Shown here: piece by piece, positions 34,101 to 46,200 of the stretch
Layout of the letters: each line of letters starts with the position of its first letter
Position numbering within the stretch: position 1 is the stretch's first letter
Origin: Tigriopus japonicus
Lineage: Eukaryota; Arthropoda; Copepoda; Harpacticoida; Harpacticidae
Assembly: GCA_010645155.1 (NCBI GenBank)
Contig: CM021318.1
Coordinates: 6,754,059 to 6,818,058, forward strand
Direction of reading: 5' to 3'
Length of the DNA: 64,000 nt
Notes under the pieces: model-generated
Seen by the model: only the letters and a program-made list of their open reading frames with translations
What the model was told of the DNA's origin: nothing
Databases searched by the model: none
Position numbers and translations under genes: made by a program

Positions 34101-36694
34101 TTTCCCACTTATATTATTCATTTTAGTTCGCCTATTCCCCCCAAAAGAGTAGAAATTTCTTTTGAAAATTAGAAAATTAGAAAGTTTTTGACAATGTAGT
34201 TTTTGGAAAGGTCAGATTTTTGTCAAAATATCAAAATGTATCCTGAAATCGTGGAGATTGTTGAAATATTTCGATTAAAAACGAGAAATATCCTTTAATT
34301 TTAGAAGAAAAAGCCCAAATATTTAAAACTTGCTCAAAAACCAAAAATATTTAAATTAAATATTTATATATTTAATTAAATATTTTCGGCCGCTCTAATG
34401 ATGACCTGCTGGTTAGAAAGCTCAGGACCTTAGGTTTGCCCAAGAGTTTGCTCAAATGGATAAGTGATTGGTTATCCGGCCGCTATCAGAGAGTAACACT
34501 GAACGGAGAAGTATCGGATTGGAGACTTGTTCATAGCGGGGTGGTACAGGGAAGCATCATAGGTCCAGTCCTTTTCTTGGCCTATGTCTCAGACTTACCA
34601 AACTTCCTTCACGATCAAACCGTCATCAGCTCATTCGCAGATGATACCAAGATTGGACGGAGAGTCTCATCAGGATGCGACGATGGAAAGCTTCAGCAAG
34701 AGATAGATCAACTGAGTGCTTGGACACTCAAAAACGGTATGAAATTTAACATAAAAAAATGTCGAGTGATGCATTTTGGATACAACAACAGAAAATACTC
34801 GTATACAGTTCAAGGAACACCAATTGAACCAACAGCAAAACACAGAGACCTTGGAATATTAATGTCCGAAAATTTGAAGCCAAGCGAGCATATTGGAACA
34901 ATTGCTAAGAAGGCAAACTTTATTTTAGGACAAGTTAAGCGCTCATTTTCGCTACGATCCAAACATACCTTTACATAAATTTATAAAACGTTTGTGAGAC
35001 CGCACTTGGAATTCGCGGTCCAAGCTTGGAATTCATGGCTAAAAAAGGACGTTCTATTGTTGGAAAAAGTGCAACGTCGTGCAGTGAACATGATTTGCGG
35101 CCTTTCTGGCTCATACGAAGAAAAACTCGATAACCTAGGACTCACAACGTTGGAAAAAAGGCGAGACAGAGGAGACGTCATACAAGTCTTCAAGATCATC
35201 TCTGGGATGGACCATCTGAGAGAGGAAGACTTCTTCGAGATGATAAACCATCCAATTCAGACAAGAGAACAAAGCGAGAGTAACTTCTATATCCCTCGCA
35301 CCAACCTCGATATCCGTAGACACTTCTTCACCAACCGTTCCGCCTTATCATGGAACTCATTGCCATCTCAAGTCAAGAAAGCTAAAACTATCAATGAATT
35401 CAAGTCGATATTTGACTTCAACAATCTTTAAAGCACACACAAAAACTCACATGCTACATACTTCCCCCTTCAAATCAACCAACACTATCTCTTCCTAATA
35501 ACCATATTCTGGTTCCTGAAGATGAATTATACCTTATATCACCTTATATCAGATCGTCTCGTCAGCTGATCATACTCATTAGTCGCAAAATATATTCTTC
35601 CGAGCCTAGTTACCAAAAGCTTCCTATAATCAATTTATTACAATAATAAATATGTCACAAAGAATAAGGAAACATATTTTTTTGGGGGAATAACCTATTT
35701 CTCCATTTTCATACTTGATAGAAGAGAACAAAGAATGCTGGGGAAAGATGCCCTTGGGAGAATTGCAAGCCAAGTTTTGGACCCCTGCATTGGTTCATTT
35801 GAATGTGCGCAAATACACAAATTTCGATGCACTGACGAAGAATGATTTAAATAATTTGGCATATGCCTTGGTGACTCAAGATAACTTCATCGTAAACAGT
35901 ATTGTCATAACTGTGGAAATGAATTGCAAGTTCCAGTTTCATAAATACCCATTTGACCGCCACAATTGTCCGTATTTGGTTGCAAATTGGTTTGACGCGT
36001 CGAACTCCGTTGTATTAAAAGGCAACATGATGGATCAAGGTCTAATAAAAGGTAGTTATTCTTTAATTACAATCACTAAAATGAAATTGAGCATGAGGCT
36101 ATTTGGATATTCATTTTAGAGACCTGGGCGGAAACTACCCAAGTTTTCGAGGTTGAGGTGACCCTTATGGAAGATTCCGTCAAATATGATGGATTCAGTA
36201 CTCCCCCACAAAATTTAAGTCATACAGGGAAGAATTATTATTTCCGAAGGATGTTGCTACCATATATTATGGCCTTCTTTGCTCCTATGGTGATTGGTGT
36301 ATACCTGTCCATGTTGAGCTTTTGGATACCAATGGAACTTGTTTCTGGTCGAATGTCAATGTTGGTGACACTTTTCTTGACCTCTGTGAATCTCGGAATT
36401 TCCAACCAGGCTAATGCTCCTCCAAGCAATGAGGTTACCGCAGTGGATTTTTGGAATTTCCTCATATATGGCATGCACAATGTCATATTTTGGGAATATG
36501 CATTCCTGTTATACTCTCGATTCAAGATTCGCAGACCAATCAAAGATCAATCCAATGGAAATAAGTGTGTAGAAGCCATAAGAGAGAGAGAATTCGCCCT
36601 TTGGACTAATAAGGTGGACACTATATCTTTTTGGATGTGTTTTACTATATTTCCATTACTGTTCATCATCTACTTTTGTCATTATTTGATGTAA
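28180..36694 (+). CDS. Cys-loop ligand-gated ion channel, anion-channel-like, paralogue A
   Basis: Pentameric ligand-gated channel subunit of 394 residues in three coding exons: 28180-28459, 35722-36051 and 36120-36694 (phases 1 and 1). The N terminus is a probable signal peptide; QREC opens the extracellular domain and KWNDPR is the conserved pre-loop motif. The Cys loop (CKFQFHKYPFDRHNC, Cys162-Cys176) has the canonical 13-residue spacing. M1 begins about 249. M2 starts at WIPMELVSGRMSMLVTLFLT (0' Arg about 281, 9' Leu kept). M3 carries the WEYAF motif typical of GluCl/GlyR-type channels. The M3-M4 loop is only about 40 residues and M4 ends the protein. The PAR motif before M2 is SGR here. 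Intron 1 (28460-35721) is swollen by nested transposons, while exons and splice sites are intact, so I call it a gene. Ligand unknown. Confidence 0.85.
28948..29722. mobile_element. Fold-back element (large inverted repeat) in receptor A intron 1
   Basis: Two arms of about 325 bp (about 28948-29272 and 29399-29722) are inverted, imperfect copies of each other, separated by a loop of about 125 bp. Paired landmarks include GGTGGGATCGAGCGAGGGCG with its complement at the right end, and 'ccaatgataaaaacaatgtt' with its complement in the left arm. The loop reads into a 73-codon frame of no recognisable family. Transcripts of receptor A should be able to form a long hairpin here. Confidence 0.85.
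29757..30331. mobile_element. hAT-type MITE, 'TAGGCCTGRGAATT' family, copy 1
   Basis: The left end is CAGGCCTGAGAATTCGATTC and the right end is inverted (ttcattctcaggccta). Flanking 8-mers are gtaaaagg / gtaataag (6 of 8). It is colinear over most of its length with the copy at 52433-53171 in NDUFS1 intron 9: both contain 'ttggcattttgg' and 'tttttcacatccac'. Non-coding. Confidence 0.75.
30587..30805. repeat. 33-bp tandem repeat, about 6.6 units
   Basis: Near-perfect tandem units of 33 bp (core TTTCATTACATATGTGGTTG followed by GTTGGTATGTAAA). The first unit is slightly shortened and only single-base variants are seen, so the array is young or homogenised. Because 33 is a multiple of three, both strands show long open frames with 11-residue repeats; there is no other evidence of coding. 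Each unit contains inverted 'TTACAT/ATGTAA' pairs. Confidence 0.95.
33475..34397. mobile_element. hAT-type non-autonomous element nested in the non-LTR element
   Basis: Terminal inverted repeats TAGAGCGGCCGAAAATATTT at both ends. The 8-bp target duplication is ctcatgac / atgatgac (6 of 8). Removing the insertion and one duplication rejoins the reverse-transcriptase reading frame exactly (..LVPHD | LLVRKL..). 923 bp; the interior is rich in AAATATTTAAA. It contains a tRNA-like SINE fragment at about 33955-34045. Confidence 0.92.
33955..34045 (-). repeat. tRNA-like sequence (SINE head) inside the nested hAT element
   Basis: On the minus strand it has a B box GGTTCGAATCC with a 5-bp T-arm (ATAGG/CCTGT) and an upstream D-arm-like 'cgcgtactagcgcg'. 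The acceptor stem does not close well, so this is more likely a tRNA-derived SINE head or tRNA pseudogene than a working tRNA. Another tRNA-like segment is at about 40575-40660. Confidence 0.4.
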
Positions 36695-38323
36695 AAAAAT
36701 ACATTTGTTCAGTTTGACTCAAAAAGTCAGTCTTTCCAATCTGCACAGAAAAATTGCTTACCAATGGGAGTGATTACCGTATCATTTTACGGACCTGCTG
36801 CCGTTAGCAGTGTAGGCTTGCCAAAAAAAAAAATTCTCAGTTTTCAAGGGTCAGATTTTCAAAAAATGTTGCATTTATGGGCAATGGTAATTTGAAAACA
36901 AATGGAGAAACTGGAAGCCTTCAATTAAACAAATTATTCGTTTTTAGGTTTAGTTGCCCCAGGAACCGATCTCCTCTGGCCATCTTGTTATTCAAAGTTG
37001 GGCATTCCTAATTTCAAAGTTCGGAAGAACCCTCTCAACTTATGTAGCGAAATTTTAAATAAAAGTAACAAAACATACATTTTTTGCAAAAAAATGTCAA
37101 GAATTGCTATTTCAACTTCGAGTTGTGCAGATAAGAAAGGCATTGTTGCAATTACCAGGCCTAAACCTTCGTTTTAGTTACCTCGCATGCTCATCAGAAA
37201 CACAAGTCTTCCGAACTTTTTTCCCGCCAAAAATGATGACGTCACTAGTAATTGCTGCAATAAGGGCGTTGTTTAAATGCTTGTTTAAATGCAAATCCTT
37301 TTGAGAATAAACGAGCTTGCATTTTCAGGTTATCGTTTTACCTCTAACGAGCGACTTTTTGAAAAACTGCGCGCAAAAACGCAGAAAATAAATTTGCTTG
37401 GCTATATTGGTAGACCTTCTGGGAGTCTTTTTCAAGAGTATGTGCACCTTTGAAGTGATATTTGGCTCATTCTTCAAAACAAAAAGTTTTTTTTTTTTTG
37501 TAATCCCACGAAATTGTTCCTACACGGTACTGGCCAGTTCAAAATTTCATACTTTGCCTTGAACATTTGAGTCTCAGTATCCATGGGATGTTTGTTTGCT
37601 TTTTTATTGGGTTAAAACGGACCAGAAAAAATCAAATAACTCAGCACCTGAGAAACATACTTTCAAGTAACTTCGATTCAAGAAGGATCTACTTGTGTTC
37701 TAAAGGTTTACTAACTCGCTGTACAAAAATTAGTAAATTTAATAGGTTTTTGATAAAAATAATCTTTATTGCGAGATATTTCTCATTGGATACATCGTAG
37801 TTCGTAGATCTGGAGTACAATTCAATTTTATGAAATGTGTACAGAGGGTCCATTCTTTTGTCCCAAACCAAGTCCATTCAGGGCTTGGTTTGGGACATAA
37901 CTTTATCTAGACCTGACCTTTAAAAATGCAGCATTTCACAGTTTTTCTTCTAGGTTTCCTAGGTCTGAAATCTATCTCAGTGTTTAGGAATTTCCATACA
38001 AACCTGATATGATTTTTTTCAATAACGTGCCTACTGGCTTTAAGACAGCGAATTTTTCAATTTGGTTCAAAATGACAAGTGCCAAAATGTAAGCCCACTT
38101 TTTTTACGCATGTCTTGATAATTCGGCATTATGAGAATTGCTTTCAATGAGTCCATTTTCCTTCAGCTAAATTATTAGAACTTGCCCTTATTCTATTCTT
38201 AAAACCTTCAAGTCAAGTTACACATGAAGTTTCGCAACTTTTTTTACGAGTTACTTGATTTCCGGTTCACTTGAGTTCACTTACCAAAAATCAAACCTTA
38301 AGGCAAAATGCAGTCCATTTATA
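36695..38323. other. Intergenic between receptor A and the nested MITE/mariner
   Basis: No gene recognised. A short inverted pair around 37850-37895 ('gtcccaaaccaagtcc' and 'gggcttggtttgggac') could form a hairpin with an 8-bp loop. Otherwise AT-rich. Confidence 0.45.
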
Positions 38324-38512
38324 AGTTTTGAGTACTGGTGTGTTTTGAGTTGGATTTTTGGCAGAGTTTTGCCATTTTGGTTTTTAGGGTAAAAAATCTG
38401 ACCACAACTAAACTATCCAACAGGCAATAGACCTTAACTGCCATAAAATATGGCAGCACTGCAAACTCGAAATTCATTTTTATAACCATCGATGGAACTC
38501 GAAATCGAACTA

Positions 38513-40324
<1,812 letters not shown>

Positions 40325-40574
40325 TAGTTCGAGTGTTGCCAAATTGGTCCCTGTTTTGGTCTTTTCAAAAAGTTCAATACAACCCGTCGTTTCTAGCAAC
40401 GATAAACTTCCTAGTCAAAAATGGCAGCACTCCTGGTTCGAAACACATCACTAGTTTTGACTTTTGAGAAGGATGGTGAAGAAAAACAAGTGTGACCAAA
40501 ATTTTAAGTCGAGGGATCCAAAGTGTCCTTCGTCTGTGGGTGTGGAATAACGTCTAAAAGTTTCCTTTGAGAAA

Positions 40575-40660
40575 GGTAGGGTATGAGAATCGAACCTGGG
40601 AACTCCTTTACTGCAAAACACTTAGTTAACAACGGCACTACGTTACCTCGCTATTGGCTA
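40575..40660 (-). repeat. tRNA-like sequence / SINE fragment
   Basis: On the minus strand it reads ..AGGTTCGATTCTCATACC, with a B-box-like GGTTCGATTC preceded by a tRNA-sized segment. I could not close an acceptor stem, so I treat it as a tRNA-derived repeat. It lies about 150 bp upstream of receptor B. Confidence 0.35.
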
Positions 40661-40809
40661 CATATTCACGCTTGGAAATGTTTACTTAGGGAGGAGAAAC
40701 CGAGCATTACGCACTCTAAAACCAACAAACTAGTTGCATGTGTCATTTACCATGGGAGGCAAGAACAGTTAGTCAAGCACAGTGCCTAATTCGTTTTCAA
40801 CTAAAAAGC

Positions 40810-42091
40810 ATGTTAAGTGTCATTCTATTACTTTTCATTGGGCTTCAGAGTGGGCTGTCGTCATCTCTGTTCCAAAGAGAATGTTCTCTCAAGGTTCCAG
40901 AGAACTATTCTACATCCCTTCCACCCAAGATCTTAGATGCTGAAGGGAATCGTGTTCCTCTGTCTGTTCAAATTCATAGTGGAGGAACAGAGATCGAATA
41001 TGTCGAAGAGCAAACTGGTCGTATTGGTATTGCCATGATATTTGAAATCAAATGGCATGATCCAAACATTTTTGCCTTAGGTTTGTCAAAGATTTCGTGA
41101 TAGGCTTCAAATTAGTAAACCAATTATCTTTACCCTAATAGAGGAAAATATGAACTGTATTGGCAAATTTCCGTTGGAAGATTTCCGTTCCAAATTTTGG
41201 ATCCCACCTTTGGTCCATGAGAATGTTCGTAAAAGCACAAACCCTTTGCAGAATAAAAACTTAAATTACGGATTGGTGACAAAGGATCAGCAAATAGTCA
41301 TTAGACTTGCCATGGACAATGAGATCACATGCAAGTTTGACTTTCGAAGATACCCATTTGACCACCACAATTGCCCATATCGAATCACAAGCTGGTTTGA
41401 TAACAATGAGGCTGTCACAGTTCGCACCATAACTCATCCTCAGCGTTATGGTATGCCAAAAAACTTGACACCATTTCACCAAGACCATCCGGTTCTGATT
41501 CTGGTTTATGTTCCAGATCAGGTTCAAAGGTCCATTCAACACTTTGACGTTCACGTGGAGCCTATTTTGAATGGTTCGTCTTTCAATTTTTACCTAGCCT
41601 ATCTGACCCCTCCCAGAAACCTGAGTGTAACGGGTCTGAACATCCAACTAATTCGAGCTTTAAGACCGTATTTTACTCGATATTATGGACCCTCTGGAGG
41701 TCTTGTCATTCTAGCCATGGTGAGCTTCTTCATTCCGGCAGAAATGGTTGCTGGACGGGTGGCTTTACTTGTGACCCTTTATTTGACCTGTGGAAGGATA
41801 GGTCTATCAGCTTACGCCGTGGCTCCGCCCGTGAAGGATTTCTTAGCCTTGAATGTCTGGGGATTCTTGGTGCACTTCACATTAACTTTGATAGGTATGG
41901 AGTATGCCATGATTCTTTATCTGCGGTTCCAACTCCAGAAGAAAGCCCGGGTTTTCGACACCCAAGGGCTGGAAACCGAATTGAGGAAATTTCACACATG
42001 GACCATGCAGATTGACTTGAAGGCCGCAATCGTTACCTCCATATTCTTTGCACTTACCTCTGCGATTTACTTTGCATTTTACCTGCTCTGA
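40810..42091 (+). CDS. Cys-loop ligand-gated ion channel, anion-channel-like, paralogue B
   Basis: Predicted 406-residue channel subunit in two coding exons: 40810-41080 and 41142-42091 (intron phase 1 at the same place as intron 1 of paralogue A). Signal peptide about 1-17. The extracellular domain begins LFQREC and has KWHDPN, then the Cys loop CKFDFRRYPFDHHNC (Cys154-Cys168). M1 about 265-289. M2 from AEMVAGRVALLVTLYLT with 0' Arg at about 296. M3 about 328-350 with MEYAM. M4 about 384-405. The M3-M4 loop is only about 33 residues, with almost no intracellular domain. The second intron of paralogue A is absent, and the pre-M1 segment is longer with a different sequence. AGR replaces PAR before M2. 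Orthology to a named receptor cannot be assigned. Confidence 0.88.
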
Positions 42092-43241
42092 AATACACTA
42101 AAATATGGCGCCGTAAACTGAAGTCAAAACCAGCGTTGCCAATGAAGAAATGCTTCAAACGATCAAATTCGATCATTATTATAATCTTTGTGCTTAATTT
42201 ATGTAAAGGCGTCCTGAAAAAAACGTTGCTAATGTTTCAACATTTTAAGGCACAGAATTATGAAAATGCAACCCAATCTGGTAATAGGAAGAAGTCTTAG
42301 AGACAGAGTACTGTTAATGCCAGACAGTGCTTGACATCGCTTTTGAGAGCCATTTCAAAATAAAGAGGCAATAAGAACTTGGAGTAAGCGGTAATAATAT
42401 CGTTTGATCAACACATGTTCAAACATTGAGCATTCTTACGATTCTTCACACTCAACTAAAGGGTTTTAACAAAATCTGCCAACAGGGATGCGGTTGGGTC
42501 AAATAAATAAATCGAATGAAGCGCCCTCTGCCGATACAGTCGTTTGTTTAGTAATAGTCGACCATTGCGACAGCTGAACAGACCAACATCACACGTCTTT
42601 ACACTTGATATCTTTTCGGCTTTTGAGGGTGGAATTCCCTCCTCCAACCGTCTAAACACATCAAATTAGAGCCTGAATACATTCCAGAAGTAAGTTTAAT
42701 TAAGGTCAATTTACCGACTCTTGTGTTCTAAGGGTGTTTAGATAACTTCTTCTTTACATAACTTTCTACTCGAAGGATTTTTCTTTTAGATGTCAAAAGA
42801 CTCATGTTATTTTTAAAATCGCTTAAGATGCTTCAAAGTAGATTCTTAAGACATAAAATCCACCCTTTTTGATCAGTTTTGGTAAAGATTATTTAGTCAG
42901 AGTAGTTGTTAAGGTTTATACTTGGTCTTATCCATTCAATTACTTATTTTCATTACAAGATAGATTTCAGTGTGTATAAAAAGCTTAGGAACCTCTTGTT
43001 TTTTTCATCATTTGCACCAGAAAGAAATTTCTCTTTTCATTACAAAAATACTGATTGTCTTATTTTGCATATAATAAGATAAACATTCTGAAATACAGAA
43101 GATTCAAGATCGGAATTGCTCCAACTGCCTTTTTAACGTGTTGTATTTGTCATTTTAGTTAGGTTATGGTAAAGAAAAGTACACAATCTAACAACGTCAT
43201 AAATGAATAACGTAACACTCAATATTGCAGGATTTGACAGG
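42092..43241. other. Receptor B to NDUFS1 spacer, probable NDUFS1 5' UTR
   Basis: A strong GTAAGT donor at 42690 and a ttgcag acceptor at 43225-43230, just before the NDUFS1 start, suggest a 5' UTR intron (42690-43230). The same acceptor could instead receive a trans-spliced leader. Nothing else recognised. Confidence 0.45.
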
Positions 43242-46200
43242 ATGTTGAGCCGTGTTCCTCGTTTGGCCTCAACTGTTCCAAGGGGCGTGGTGAGCACGGG
43301 TCCCACAGTCAAACGTGATTATTCGGCTGTGGCTCCAACCAAAGTCGAATGTTTCATCGATGGCAAGAAGGTCTTGGTGGATCCGGGAACCACCGTCTTA
43401 CAGGTTAATATTTGACATACTAGTGTGGATATTCAAAATAAGGTTCTTAAGCTTGTGTGATTAAAGTAACAATGGAGAGAAAAGCTTCCCTTTAGTTATA
43501 TTCAATAATATCTCACCAAATCTCCGGAGGATTCGTTTTCCCATTTGCCTTCTCGGAAAATGATCTCCAAGAACATCTTTTTTGTTAATATGATTAAAAA
43601 TGGCTCTTTTTATTGATAATTGATGGATCTTTCTGATCAAAAGACTTAATTTGGGTTGCACATCCTCAAACGTTTCGTTTTTCAAAGCCAAACATTGTAC
43701 TGCCTCACATGAGACTTTCCTAATAATCCTTGGTTCAATACCAATGTTTAGTCAAAGTTAGAAAAAATAATATATCCTGACGCTGACCAAATATCTATTC
43801 AATAAATCCTGTTTCTTCTCATTAAAGTTATTCTGGTGTTGTCTTCGCCATTTCATGAAACCTAGTTTCACCTTCAGAGCTGTACATCTCATGATTTCTT
43901 CTTACTTTTGCCATCTATAGGCTGCGGCAATGGCGGGTGTAGAGATTCCTCGGTTTTGCTATCACGACCGTCTGTCGATTGCGGGTAATTGCCGGATGTG
44001 TTTGGTGGAGGTGGAGAAATCTGCCAAACCCGTGGCTGCTTGTGCCATGCCCGTCATGAATGGATGGAAGGTCAAGACCAACTCGGATTTTACACGGAAA
44101 GCTCGAGAAGGAGTCATGGAGTTCTTGTTGGTGAACCATCCATTGGATTGCCCTATTTGCGATCAAGGTACGATCGATGGTGGTTCTTTTTGATTGTGAA
44201 AGAAGAACGAGACTAAGTAGTAATTAATTGGAAAAGTTATGAATATTTAGTAAGGCACTGCTTTCAAGAATAACCATTTGAAGTAGCCTTGAAATTAGTG
44301 ATGGACTGAAAGAGCTTTCGGCCGAAATTTCGGTTTCGTTTATGTCTGCCGAAACTTTAAGCAGATTTACACTATAAAGAATGGGGTTTGCAACAAAATT
44401 TAAGATTTTTTTGGTTCAAAACTCCGGAAAATTTTAAGAAAATCCTCGCATTTCAACAAATTATTCCTTCCCAACAGATTTCCTTAAATTTAATAATTAG
44501 GTTTTAACTTTTGACTAAACATTCTCTAAAAAAATATTAAGAAGGCCAGGAACCCTAAAATGGGATGCTCAAAATACAAAAATGTTCGATGTTTCGGTTG
44601 ACTTTTTGAAGAATAACTATGTAAGAAAATAAATAAATCAACTAAAACCGAAATTTATGACCAAATATCTAGCTGAAATTTCGATTTCAGGTATGACTAC
44701 TGAAACCGAAAGCAGACATTACCATGTCTATCTGACACAATAGTAAATGTAGGTTGATAGCTAAATTTATTTCCTCCTTTTTTTTTTAAATATGCGATTA
44801 TCCAACGTCGAACTGATGAGCAGTATAAATTTTATGAAATTATGTATATAATTTTTGTAGTCAGCTGCTTTCGGTTTATGTTCAGTTAGGAGCCTGTTTA
44901 GTTCATCCCTGATCAGAACACTTGATATTACTATATCGCTTCATATTAGATGGAACTACGTGCTGACAAAGAAAACTCTTAGGATTTAAAGTAGAGGTCC
45001 AAAATACTACCTCTTTGTAATATACTGTAATGGACTTTGTTTTCAGGTGGCGAGTGCGATTTGCAAGATCAGTCCATGGCCTTTGGTTCGGATCGCTCTC
45101 GATTCACCGACAATGATATTTGCGGCAAACGAGCTGTCGAGGACAAGAATCTCGGTCCCTTGGTTAAGACCGTCATGACGAGATGCATTCATTGTACTCG
45201 TTGCGTGCGATTTGCCTCCGAAGTAGCTGGATGTGAGGATCTAGGAACCACTGGACGCGGTAATGAGATGCAGGTGAGTCTATGGATATTGAACCCAATG
45301 ATTGGACATAGATATGTAGAGGTAGACAACTGGTGGGCCGCGGCCCACAGGTGAGCCCAAGGGTGGTCTTTGGTGGGCCCAGGAGCTATGGGGACAGTCC
45401 AGAAGAGTGGGCCCGCGAGACATCCATAGTACTGCACTCGTGGGCCCAAAAGCTCTGTGATCATTAATTTGTGGGCCCCTGACAACATGTTATCAAATTT
45501 GGTGGGCCTTGACCCAAAAGTGGTCGCCGCCCCTGATCTAGACTTCTGGATCTGGATGTTGTTTGACAGACCGCTTGGTTGCAGGGCTGCCAGGTAATTG
45601 GAGACCAAAAACGCCAGATCACCCTGTCAAAAACGCCAGATATCGAAATTCTCCGCCAGATTTTTTTCAAAAAACCGCCAGAATAACGCCTGATTCCAGT
45701 TCCTTCATTATGCATTTGTTCTAGAGGAGACATATCATGCACTAACCGTTCATCAATAAAGATAGCTGAGTTGAACTTATCAAGCATCCTTCGGGTTGAT
45801 CCAGTTTAATAAGACACATTTTTCGCACACATTTGCTCTCATTTAGATAAAAAGAGACTTTGAATTTGAGTTAATCAGTAAGACCAAATAAGACAAAAAA
45901 TAAAGCAAACCACCATCATATTCAAGCTAATAATCATGAGTGTGAAACTTTCGAAAGGTTTCGTACCCTAAAAATGTGCTTTTGTAAGTAGTTGAAATAT
46001 TTGGAAAAATTGTGTATTATTTGTTTGGCCTTTTACCCATATATTTACAAAGTTTGATTTTTTGGCATTTCTTGCACTTCATTAGCCATGAATTAGCCAA
46101 CAGAAATGCAAAACTGCATTTTTTACATTTTTTGTTTTTGCTCAAAAACTTTTCAATTTCTTTCAAAATTGAGTTTGTCACTGCAATAAATTAATTTGCC

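Larger units (their letters stand above)
30880..35552 (+). mobile_element. CR1/jockey-like non-LTR retrotransposon, degraded, carrying a hAT insertion
   Basis: Sense orientation in receptor A intron 1. ORF1 (about 30974-31740) is frameshifted. It has a Cys/His-rich PHD-like segment (CYGCESHFNQIPGCSG, then WFCKRCDVPC in another frame), a coiled-coil-like stretch and a basic end. ORF2 (from about 31740) has an endonuclease domain (LYLNARSVMNKL, IIGDFNYRDVKWN, SSDHYSI) and a reverse transcriptase (NYRPISL, QHGFMPGRSCTTNL, VIYFDFEKAFDLVPHD, a VVQGSIIGPVLFLAYVSDLP block and the FADDTKI catalytic motif). It ends in the usual C-terminal region at 35431. Several in-frame stops and frameshifts make it inactive. 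The 3' end has two copies of 'accttatatc', like the short terminal repeats of CR1 elements. The 5' boundary is approximate. Confidence 0.88.

Noticed and set aside
28180..36694. Receptor A as a pseudogene because of the transposon-filled intron
   Set aside because: All three exons are intact, phases match, splice sites are canonical, and motifs from signal peptide to M4 are present.
42456..42659. Minus-strand small ORF between receptor B and NDUFS1
   Set aside because: It overlaps the probable NDUFS1 5' UTR exon that ends in the GTAAGT donor at 42690, and has no recognisable product.
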